DNA from: Ruminococcus sp.
GTDB taxonomy: Bacteria > Bacillota > Clostridia > Oscillospirales > Ruminococcaceae
Assembly: GCA_015066845.1 (NCBI GenBank)
Contig: SVNO01000013.1
Coordinates: 1-39,696, forward strand
Direction: 5' to 3'
Length of the DNA: 39,696 bases
A program made the position numbers and the translations under genes. Each line of letters starts with the position of its first letter. Position 1 is the stretch's first letter. Below are positions 16,590-23,133 of this stretch, in pieces. The notes beneath the pieces were generated by a model that did not search any database, was not told the DNA's origin, and saw only the letters and a program-made list of their open reading frames with translations.

Positions 16590-17102
16590 TCATTTGTCCA
16601 TGACGAACCGCCATGGCTTGTTCTTCCAGTATTCGCCAGCATAGTCGATCCCTACGCGCACATCTGTATGATAGGTGCATTGTCTGCCATCGTCCTCAAT
16701 CCAGAGTTCCTGTGAGGTCACAAAACTGCCGCCGTTGAAGCTGCGGTCGATCTGTAGGTATTTCGTCAGCTTCGCCGGACCATCATGCACTTCGCCGGCG
16801 CGGAGCAATACGCCCTGCGGCTGTTCGCGTTCGCCCGTGATGACGTTCATCAGATTATGCATCCCATAGCAGAGGTAGACATAAATCAGACCGCTTTCAC
16901 GGTAGAGGATTTCCGTGCGCGGCGTTCTCCCCTTGGATGCATGACAGGCAAGGTCCTCCGTGCCGCGGTATGCCTCCGTTTCCGCAATGCGCTCGCGCAG
17001 CAGTGTACCGTCAGGGAGGCGGCGCACCAGAATTTTCCCCACAAGGTCGGGGGCAACTTGCAGGCAGTCGCGGTGGAAAAAGGCTTCGTCCAGTCGTTTC
17101 AT
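16590..17102 (-). CDS. mpg: 3-methyladenine DNA glycosylase (MPG/AAG type)
   Basis: 170 aa from the ATG at 17102 (GAGGTGGGGA upstream). An in-frame extension to 17138 overlaps rqcH and lacks an RBS. The family blocks are LVGKILVRR, the catalytic IAETEAYRGTEDLACHA (Glu activates water), TPRTEILYRESGLIYVYLCYG and GVLLRAGEV. It excises 3-methyladenine, hypoxanthine and other alkylated or deaminated purines as the first step of base excision repair. It is shorter than the human enzyme but normal for bacteria. Last gene of its unit, 8 nt after rqcH. Confidence 0.95.
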   Translation of the reverse strand: MKRLDEAFFHRDCLQVAPDLVGKILVRRLPDGTLLRERIAETEAYRGTEDLACHASKGRTPRTEILYRESGLIYVYLCYGMHNLMNVITGEREQPQGVLLRAGEVHDGPAKLTKYLQIDRSFNGGSFVTSQELWIEDDGRQCTYHTDVRVGIDYAGEYWKNKPWRFVMDK

Positions 17103-17110
17103 TCCCCACC

Positions 17111-18865
17111 TCACAGCTTCTGTGCAAGTGACTGGCACAGCTGCGCGTCGGGCTTGACGTACAAGGTCTGCTGATTGGTGAAGATCACCATGCCCGGCTT
17201 TGCGCCGTTTGGCTTCTTGACGAATTTCACGCGTGTGAAATCCACCGGTACTTGCGCGGAATCCCGTGCCTTGCTGTGATATGCCGCAAGAACTGCCGCC
17301 TGCCGGATGGCAGTTTCACTCGGCTGTGCGCCGTCCGTCACGAGAATGACATGCGAACCAGGGATGTTCTGCGTGTGCAGCCAGATGTCCTGCTTTGCCG
17401 CCTGCTTTGTCGTGAGCAGGTCGTTCTGCCGGTTGTTGCGGCCTACAAGTATCATAAACCCATCCTCGCTGCGATAGACCATGGGGGGCTGCTGTTTCGG
17501 GGGTTTCTGCTTGCCGCTGCGCTTTTTCGTATAGCCCTGCTCGCACAGTTCCTCACGCAGCAAAAGCAGATCCGCCTCGGATTCCGCACGGCTGAGAACA
17601 TCGAACACGCTCTCCAGATAGGCAAGCTCCTGCTCGCCCTGTGCAATCTGCTCGGAAAGCTTTTCCTTTGCCGTTACCGCCTTGCGGTAGAGGGTGTAGT
17701 ACCGCTGCGCATTCTGCGCCGGTGTCAGGTTCACTTGCAGAGGAATGTGCACCTGCGGACAGTCCTCGGCATAGAAATTCTCCAGAATTGCTGTTGTATC
17801 GCCCTTTTGCAGACGGTAGAGATTGGCAGAGAGCAAATCGCCCCAGAGCTTGTTCTGCTCCATTTTATCAGTCTGCGCAAGCTCCTCGCGCTGGTTCTGG
17901 AGCTTGCGGCTCACGCGCTCCAGTCTTGTCATTACCAGTCGGAACAGGTCGTTTGCGCGTTGCTTCATCCGTGCAAGGAGGTCGCGTTTGCTGTAGAATT
18001 CATCGAGTGCCGCACTCGCGCTCGGCATCGGACGGACAACCATCAATGCGCCGTACTGCTCCGGTCGCAGGAAGCAATAATCACGCAGCTGGCCTTCCGG
18101 TGTCTGCAATACGGTGAACTGGAAATCACCGCTGCGCAGCATATCCGCTGTGCGGTGCAGGGTAAACAGCAGCCGTTCCTTGTGCGCCTGCGTCATGGCA
18201 TGGGTATGCACAGCATCCCCCTTGCAGACGAAATATGCCCACTCCCTTGCAAGCAGCGGCGATACGCCCTCGAACAGCTGCACAAGTGCCTTATCCAGAG
18301 GCACGTCCGGCGCGAGCAGGAGCGCGGAAAGAATGGTGTCATCATCCGTTTCCATAAAATGCAGGCGGCGGCTTCTGTGGGGCATTTCATAGGGGAAGCC
18401 CGGCAGAATCACACGTTCACGCGTAACATCCGCATTGCGCTTGAGGCTGTCGATGATTTTCCCGTTCTCATCGCAGAGAATGCAGTTGGAATATCTGCCC
18501 ATCACCTCGCAGGCAAGCGTGAGCTGCACGCGGTCGCCCAGCTCGTTGACGCACTCAAAATCCAGAAAGAGAATGCGCTCCAGACCATCCTGCCGCACTG
18601 CAAGCAGCTTGCCGCCGCCCAGATGCTTGCGCAGGAGCATACAGAACATCGGCGGTACTGCCGGATTTTCAATCGTTACCTGCGTCAGGTGAATTCTCGC
18701 GCTGTCGCCGGCGGTGCTGATGAGGAGCTTCTGCATTCCTTCGCGGCTGCGCAGGTGAATGACAAGTTCATCACGAGAGGGTTGGTGGATTTTGTCCGCC
18801 CTCGCACCAATCAGCTGTTCAATTTCTCGTTTTACTGCATATAAATACGCACCATCAAATGCCAT
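17111..18865 (-). CDS. rqcH: RqcH (Rqc2/NEMF homologue, NFACT protein)
   Basis: 584 aa from the ATG at 18865 with GGAGG upstream; an in-frame TTG at 18877 lies on the RBS itself. The NFACT-N domain covers about residues 1-220 and contains a Glu-Arg pair (GLERIL, about 94-99) where RqcH proteins usually have Asp/Glu-Arg. A coiled-coil middle (about 285-440) is followed by the NFACT-R domain (YRSEDGFMILVGRNNRQND, DIWLHTQNIPGSHVIL). RqcH binds stalled 50S-peptidyl-tRNA and directs C-terminal alanine tailing, marking nascent chains for degradation. Older annotations call it fibronectin-binding protein FbpA. Confidence 0.93.
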   Translation of the reverse strand: MAFDGAYLYAVKREIEQLIGARADKIHQPSRDELVIHLRSREGMQKLLISTAGDSARIHLTQVTIENPAVPPMFCMLLRKHLGGGKLLAVRQDGLERILFLDFECVNELGDRVQLTLACEVMGRYSNCILCDENGKIIDSLKRNADVTRERVILPGFPYEMPHRSRRLHFMETDDDTILSALLLAPDVPLDKALVQLFEGVSPLLAREWAYFVCKGDAVHTHAMTQAHKERLLFTLHRTADMLRSGDFQFTVLQTPEGQLRDYCFLRPEQYGALMVVRPMPSASAALDEFYSKRDLLARMKQRANDLFRLVMTRLERVSRKLQNQREELAQTDKMEQNKLWGDLLSANLYRLQKGDTTAILENFYAEDCPQVHIPLQVNLTPAQNAQRYYTLYRKAVTAKEKLSEQIAQGEQELAYLESVFDVLSRAESEADLLLLREELCEQGYTKKRSGKQKPPKQQPPMVYRSEDGFMILVGRNNRQNDLLTTKQAAKQDIWLHTQNIPGSHVILVTDGAQPSETAIRQAAVLAAYHSKARDSAQVPVDFTRVKFVKKPNGAKPGMVIFTNQQTLYVKPDAQLCQSLAQKL

Positions 18866-18877
18866 GTTTTCCTCCAA

Positions 18878-19692
18878 TTACACCTTATGATAAATCAGAA
18901 TTTCAAATGCCGCCTGCGTGTGCAGGCTCTGCAATGCGGCAAGCCGTTCGCGTTCCTTTGCGCCCGTCCGGTATGCGTAAGGTGTCATGCTGAACAGATC
19001 CGCAATGTCCTGCGGATGCTCCAGTGCAATTTCACGCGCCGCGGTCAATCGCTGCGTAAAGCGGAAGCCTGCAAGCGCGTAATCCTTGACCGCATTTTCG
19101 TAGGGGGTTTCATACACTGCCGTTTTCAGCTCCCAGAGATGCCGCGCTGCCGGAATCACCATCACCAGACAGCCCTCCGGTTTGAGGACGCGCAGGAATT
19201 CTTCGCCGCAATAGGGGGCAAAAATGCTCATCACCATGTCGCAGCTCTCACTGCGCACGGGCAGATGGAACACGCTCCCGACTGCATAATCCGTGTCCTT
19301 ATCCGCACGGGCGGCAAGGTCGGCGGCAGTTTTGGAAATGTCCACGCCGTACACTGCCGCGTCCGTCAGAGAACGTCCCACGGCATGGGTATAGTACCCC
19401 TCTCCGCAGCCGGCATCGAGCAGAATGCCGCGTTCCGGCAGGTATTGCTGCACCGCACCGCAGAGTGCCTCCAGCAGATGGGCATAGTAGCCCTTGCGCA
19501 GGAATTGCGTCTTGCGCATACCATTTCCGGATTATCCCCCGGCAGCTTTGCATTCTGCCGGTTCGAGGGAAGGAGATGCACATAACCGCTTCTGCCGCGG
19601 TCAAAGCTGTGCCGGCTTTCACATTGCATCCGGTTTTCTTCGGAATACAGCGGTTTTCCGCAAACCGGACAACTCCAGATGCTATCAGACAT
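18878..19692 (-). pseudogene. rRNA (guanine-N1) methyltransferase RlmA-like, frameshifted
   Basis: Two overlapping frames together make one RlmA-type protein. Frame one starts at ATG 19692 and gives the zinc domain: CPVC, C24 and H28 (C-x2-C-x12-C-x3-H, the spacing of E. coli RlmA), then GYVHLLPSNRQ, PGDNPEMV and ARR. It then loses homology. The second frame resumes at FLRKGYYAHLL and carries the SAM motif LLDAGCGEGYY and the methyltransferase fold to 18878. One missing T in a TTT run at about 19503 (AATTCCTG for AATTTCCTG) would restore a 271-aa protein, the normal length. It may be a true inactivation, a sequencing error or a population variant. The first ATG overlaps the Nif3-like stop by 8 nt. 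Confidence 0.85.
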
Positions 19693-20455
19693 ACTTCACC
19701 GGCTCTCCGCCATCCCATTTGGTGATTTCCAAATCCGGCAGTTTTTCCTTGAGCTTGTCAGCGAGGTAATCCACCGCTGCTATTTCCGTGTGGAAATGCC
19801 CGCAGTCAATCAGGGACATGAAAATATCCTGTGCCGTGTACCAGCGGTCGTGCTTGACATCCCCCGTCAGAAGCGCGTCCGCGCGCGCGTCTGCAAGCTC
19901 CAGCAGGGATGCGCCGGAACCAGTGCAAATCGCCAGCGTCTTGACCTTTTCGCCGTTGACACCTGCGTCAAGATAGCGCACGGTATGGCATTTGAGGACT
20001 TCCTTGGCAATTTTCGCAATTTCCTCCACGCTTTTTTCCTCGGCGAGCGTCACGACTCTGCCCAATCCCGATTCCTCCAGCGGCAGTACTTCCTCGGTCA
20101 GCCCCAGCTTTTCGCGCAGTGCCTCCACGAGCAGGTCATTCAGTCCGCCTTCGACAATATCCAGCGGCGTATGGCAGCAGATGGCTGTCATATTATTCGA
20201 TGCCAGCTGATACACAGGATGCTCCGCAGGAACGCATTTGAGTGCGTCAAAAATCACGGGATGATGAGAAATAATCATATCACAGCCCTTTTCTGCCGCT
20301 GCATCGACAATTTTTGCAGAAATGTCCAGCGACACCATCACATGCTTTACCTCCTGCCAGATAGAACCGACCAGCAATCCCGAATTATCCCATCCCTCCT
20401 GCGTTTCAAACGGTGCAATCGCATTGACTGCCGCAAGAACCTCCTGTACCTTCAC
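19685..20455 (-). CDS. Nif3-like dinuclear metal centre protein
   Basis: 256 aa. SHHPVIFDALK near residue 63 and DCGHFHTEIAAV near residue 217 carry the His/Glu/Asp ligands of the dimetal site. WDNSGLLVG near residue 22 is the N-terminal family block. Members form toroidal hexamers and are often annotated as GTP cyclohydrolase I type 2, without firm functional proof. Start is GTG at 20455, overlapping the trmK stop (GTGA), with GGAGG ten bases upstream. The pair trmK-nif3 is conserved in Firmicutes (yqfN-yqfO in B. subtilis). Confidence 0.93.
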   Translation of the reverse strand: MKVQEVLAAVNAIAPFETQEGWDNSGLLVGSIWQEVKHVMVSLDISAKIVDAAAEKGCDMIISHHPVIFDALKCVPAEHPVYQLASNNMTAICCHTPLDIVEGGLNDLLVEALREKLGLTEEVLPLEESGLGRVVTLAEEKSVEEIAKIAKEVLKCHTVRYLDAGVNGEKVKTLAICTGSGASLLELADARADALLTGDVKHDRWYTAQDIFMSLIDCGHFHTEIAAVDYLADKLKEKLPDLEITKWDGGEPVKYV

Positions 20456-21123
20456 TTCTGTATTTCCTCCAGTCTACGTTTTACATCAGCCGCCGCCGCA
20501 TCAAAGGGCGCGGGGTTTTGTCCTGCTGAAATCCTGCCGTCACGGGATTTGCAGAGCATGGTATACTGCCGCTGTGCATAGGCAAGGCAATCGGGATCGT
20601 GCAAATCCATCCTGCCAATGCGCATCAGGGCATAATCTGGCTCAATGCACTCCCCCGTATATGCCGCGCACATCACGGCATAGAGAAATCGTTCATCACG
20701 CACACAGGTTTCCTCAGTAATGGCAAAGCCATTGCGATAGAGCCATTGGCGCAGAATGTCCGCCTTGGTCATGGGCTGAAGAATCAGGCGCATTCCATGC
20801 AGTGGAAAGGGGCTGTGCTCCAGAATATGCACCATGGTTTCGCCGCCCATGCCGGCAATGACAATATCCGTCACCCCTTGCGGCGGTATGTTTTGCAGTC
20901 CATCGGAAAGAATCGTGCGGATTTCCGCGGTAAGTCCGGCTTTTTCGATGGTTCTCTGCGCGGCGGCAAGCGGGCCTTCCCCAATATCGGAAGCAATCAC
21001 GCGCGCGGCAATTCCCTGCGTAATCAGGTGCACTGCAAGCTGCGCATGGTCAGTCCCGACATCGCAGACCGTACCGCCGTGACCGACATAGGCAGCACAT
21101 GCCTGTAATCTTGAATTCAGCAT
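20452..21123 (-). CDS. trmK: tRNA (adenine(22)-N1)-methyltransferase TrmK
   Basis: 223 aa from the ATG at 21123 (AAGGAG five bases upstream). An upstream extension to 21156 lacks support. The SAM-binding motif is VCDVGTDHAQLAVHLI, followed by VIASDIGEGPL. DIVIAGMGGETMVHIL contains the GMGG motif near the active site, and the C-terminal helical domain is present. It methylates A22 of tRNA. The first 145 nt upstream hold two hairpins but no clear promoter. Confidence 0.93.
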   Translation of the reverse strand: MLNSRLQACAAYVGHGGTVCDVGTDHAQLAVHLITQGIAARVIASDIGEGPLAAAQRTIEKAGLTAEIRTILSDGLQNIPPQGVTDIVIAGMGGETMVHILEHSPFPLHGMRLILQPMTKADILRQWLYRNGFAITEETCVRDERFLYAVMCAAYTGECIEPDYALMRIGRMDLHDPDCLAYAQRQYTMLCKSRDGRISAGQNPAPFDAAAADVKRRLEEIQK

Positions 21124-21199
21124 AGTTTCTCCTTTTCGTAAGCCCTCAGCAGGCAATGTTCATGCCGTCTGCACTGCAAAACCGGCATGAAATGGCAAC

Positions 21200-21259
21200 A
21201 CCGCACAAAGGGCGCAAGCCGGCTCTGTGCGGTATTGCGTACAGGGAATCGCCCTGTAC
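21200..21259 (-). other. two consecutive hairpins in the DUF1858-trmK gap
   Basis: GTACAGGG/CCCTGTAC (21239-21259, perfect 8 bp, 5-nt loop) and ACCGCAC/GTGCGGT (21200-21233, with an inner GGC-GCAA-GCC). Neither is followed by a real T run on the minus strand. They may be an attenuator or processing site reducing expression of trmK relative to the genes upstream. The rest of the gap shows only the trmK ribosome-binding site. Confidence 0.55.
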
Positions 21260-21268
21260 ACTTTCATT

Positions 21269-21475
21269 TTACTTTTCAGCGAAATGTGCCTGCAGCTTTG
21301 CAACAAGCTCATCTGCATCCACGCCATGCACAGCACAAGCCTGTGCAATGGACTCGCCTCTTGCAGACGGGCAGCCGAGGCAGTGCATTCCCATTTCCAA
21401 AAAATAGGGTGCAACGTTGAAATCAGCGTCCAGAACATCGCCGATTATGGTATCCTTTGTTACTTCAAAAGCCAT
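21269..21475 (-). CDS. DUF1858 domain protein
   Basis: 68 aa from the ATG at 21475 (GGAGG five bases upstream). The ITKD-like start (VTKDTIIGDVLD) and the FLEMGMHCLGCPSARGESIAQA block with CxxC near residues 32-35 match the DUF1858 family. These are small helical proteins found alone or fused to hybrid-cluster or disulfide reductase domains in anaerobes. The CLGC pair suggests redox or metal chemistry; the role is unknown. Confidence 0.85.
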   Translation of the reverse strand: MAFEVTKDTIIGDVLDADFNVAPYFLEMGMHCLGCPSARGESIAQACAVHGVDADELVAKLQAHFAEK

Positions 21476-21505
21476 AAAAACCTCCATATTCTGAGTGATA
21501 CAGAA

Positions 21506-21526
21506 AGCACAGCGAAATGCTGTGCT
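21506..21526 (-). terminator. hairpin between the zinc-ribbon and DUF1858 genes
   Basis: AGCACAGC/GCTGTGCT forms a perfect 8-bp stem with a 5-nt loop, followed on the minus strand by TTTCTGT. It is a weak or partial terminator. Confidence 0.45.
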
Positions 21527-21541
21527 CTCCTGTCGTAAGAT

Positions 21542-21817
21542 TTATTCCTCTCTCATCTTTGCAAAGCACTCGCTGCAGTATACTGCGCGTCCCTCGCTGG
21601 GCTGGAACGGAACTCTTGCCTCACCGCCGCAGCCTGCGCATGTTGCAGTGAACATCTCTCTTGCAGCCTTCGGCGCACCCTTTCTTGCGCTGCGGCAGCT
21701 CTTACATCTCTGGGGCTCATGCTCAAAGCCCTTCTCTGCGTAGAATTCCTGTTCGCCAGCAGAGAATACAAATTCAGCTCCGCATTCCTTGCAAGTCAAT
21801 GTCTTGTCTTCGTACAT
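21542..21817 (-). CDS. small zinc-ribbon protein (CxxC-x17-CxxC type)
   Basis: 91 aa with four CxxC pairs: CKEC and CKSC in the first half, CAGC and CSEC in the second. The first half (DKTLTCKECGAEFVFSAGEQ, FYAEKGFEHEPQRCKSCR) is a conserved zinc-ribbon unit in Clostridia. The second ribbon repeats the theme with slightly different spacing. It probably binds two zinc ions; the function is unknown, perhaps nucleic-acid or ribosome binding. The RBS GAGG precedes the ATG at 21817. Confidence 0.85.
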   Translation of the reverse strand: MYEDKTLTCKECGAEFVFSAGEQEFYAEKGFEHEPQRCKSCRSARKGAPKAAREMFTATCAGCGGEARVPFQPSEGRAVYCSECFAKMREE

Positions 21818-21849
21818 GATTGTTTACCTCACTTAATTATTTGTTTTGG

Positions 21850-21945
21850 ACTACGGACGGGGTGAAACCGACACCTTTGATGAATCAACGCTCTGATTAA
21901 GCTACAAGCCCTCTATCGCACCTGCCCCTCGGCAGGAGTCGAACA
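21850..21945 (-). other. degenerate tRNA-like sequence in an intergenic gap
   Basis: On the minus strand GGGCTTGTAGCTTAATC and AGAGCGTTGATTCAT look like a tRNA 5' end, D arm (GCTT/GAGC) and the first half of an anticodon arm that includes TTCAT. The D loop lacks GG and the anticodon loop is about 5 nt too short. A T-arm-like GTCGG-TTTCACC-CCGTC follows with one mismatch, and the 3' end pairs only partly with the acceptor 5' side. Upstream lies a second T-loop-like TTCGACT next to a perfect CCTGCC/GGCAGG hairpin. It is not an intact tRNA. It may be a tRNA relic or a structured leader of the zinc-ribbon gene. Confidence 0.5.
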
Positions 21946-22539
21946 TTATTGAAAGTACTCCGTACTTTTTACCGCGCGCATCTTCCTGCGCACACGCTGC
22001 ATGGCATTATCCACGGATTTCACGCTGATTCCCAGCTGCTCCGCGGCTGCGGCATAACTCGCGCCTGCCATAATGCATTGCAGTATTTCCCACTCCCTTG
22101 CTGACAACATCGCCATCACCTGCATCCGACAGTGAGCATAGTTTTCTTTTTCCAGAAGAATGCTCTCCGGTGTTTCCGGATCTGCAATCTGGTCACAGTC
22201 AGCCATCAGCTGCGCAATATCTGCCACGGGTGCGGCATTGCGTCCAGCTTGTCTTGCAAGACTGCGCATTTTATTGATAATGCAGACCTGCGCATAGGTC
22301 GCAAACTTTACGCCTTCCTCTGCACGGAATTTTGATACCACATGCAGCAGCGTGATCAACCCCTCCTGTGCAAGGTCATCCGCATCTGCTTCGGAGGCTG
22401 CATAATGTCTGGCATGAAACCGCACCAGCTTCAGATACCGCTTGAGCAGTACTGCCTGCGCGTCCACGCATTGCCCTGCAAGCTTCGCCAGTTCCTCATC
22501 AGATAATTGTTCCAGCTGTTCTTCGGACAATTCCAGCAT
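21946..22539 (-). CDS. sigma-70 family factor, SigH/ECF-like
   Basis: 197 aa. Region 2 is clear: LKRYLKLVRFHARHY, then DLAQEGLITLLHVVSKF and FATYAQVCIINKMRSLAR (residues about 32-115). Region 4 is LSAREWEILQCIMAGASYA, then the helix-turn-helix AAEQLGISVKSVDNAMQRV and RRKM (about 144-190). Length and region 2 sequence resemble Spo0H (SigH) more than typical ECF factors. Regions 1 and 3 are missing, as expected. It would direct RNA polymerase to alternative promoters, e.g. in stationary phase or competence. The ATG at 22539 has GGAGG five bases upstream. No anti-sigma gene is adjacent. Confidence 0.88.
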   Translation of the reverse strand: MLELSEEQLEQLSDEELAKLAGQCVDAQAVLLKRYLKLVRFHARHYAASEADADDLAQEGLITLLHVVSKFRAEEGVKFATYAQVCIINKMRSLARQAGRNAAPVADIAQLMADCDQIADPETPESILLEKENYAHCRMQVMAMLSAREWEILQCIMAGASYAAAAEQLGISVKSVDNAMQRVRRKMRAVKSTEYFQ

Positions 22540-22575
22540 CCATTCCTCCAGTATTGTTGGATTTCTGCGGAAGTT

Positions 22576-23133
22576 TTATTCCGCCGCAAAAGCACGTCTG
22601 CCCTCGGAAAAGAGGTCGCCGCCCTGTGCGTCATTGCACACAACCAACGGGAAATCCTCCAGATACAGGCGTTTTACAGACTCACAGCCAAGGTCCTCAA
22701 ACGCAATGACCTGCATATCCTTAATGCAGCGCGCTGCCAATGCACCGGCACCGCCGACTGCGCACAGATACACTGCCTGATTCCTTGTCACTGCGTCACG
22801 CACTGCCTGCGAACGCTCGCCCTTGCCAATCATCGCCGCAAGTCCTGCATCGAGGAATCTCGGCGCGTAGGGGTCCATTCTGCCCGATGTGGTCGGGCCG
22901 CACGAACCGATGGGCTTTCCGGGGGGTGCGGGCGTGGGGCCGGCATAGTAAATCACAGCCCCCTCCAGCGGAAACGGGAGTTCACCGCCCTCATCAAGGA
23001 GCGCGGCGATCCGTTTGTGGGCAGCGTCACGCGCTGTGTACACATACCCCGAAAGCAGGATCTTATCTCCGACACGCAGCTCCTTCGCACACTGCTTCAG
23101 TTCCTGCGCGTTGATATGACGGATTTCTGCCAT
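22576..23133 (-). CDS. fumarate hydratase/tartrate dehydratase class I, beta subunit
   Basis: 185 aa, the Fe-S hydro-lyase beta domain. YAGPTPAPPGKPIGSCGPTT followed by SGRMDPY (residues about 63-89) is the family signature. IGKG (about 102) and the C-terminal CIKDMQVIAFEDLGCESVKR block also fit. In two-subunit class I fumarases this chain works only with an alpha subunit that carries the [4Fe-4S] ligands. No alpha gene is adjacent, so it is an orphan in this window. Its start overlaps the stop of the coiled-coil gene (TAATG), showing co-transcription. Confidence 0.9.
   Translation of the reverse strand: MAEIRHINAQELKQCAKELRVGDKILLSGYVYTARDAAHKRIAALLDEGGELPFPLEGAVIYYAGPTPAPPGKPIGSCGPTTSGRMDPYAPRFLDAGLAAMIGKGERSQAVRDAVTRNQAVYLCAVGGAGALAARCIKDMQVIAFEDLGCESVKRLYLEDFPLVVCNDAQGGDLFSEGRRAFAAE

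Noticed and set aside
17252-18844. 530-aa plus-strand open frame opposite rqcH
   Set aside because: Antisense shadow; rqcH on the minus strand has clear domains, start and RBS.
19366-19519. Programmed frameshift in rlmA
   Set aside because: No slippery heptamer is present at the junction; the homology break is explained by one missing T.
21850-21945. Intact tRNA gene
   Set aside because: The D loop lacks GG, the anticodon loop is too short and the acceptor stem pairs poorly.
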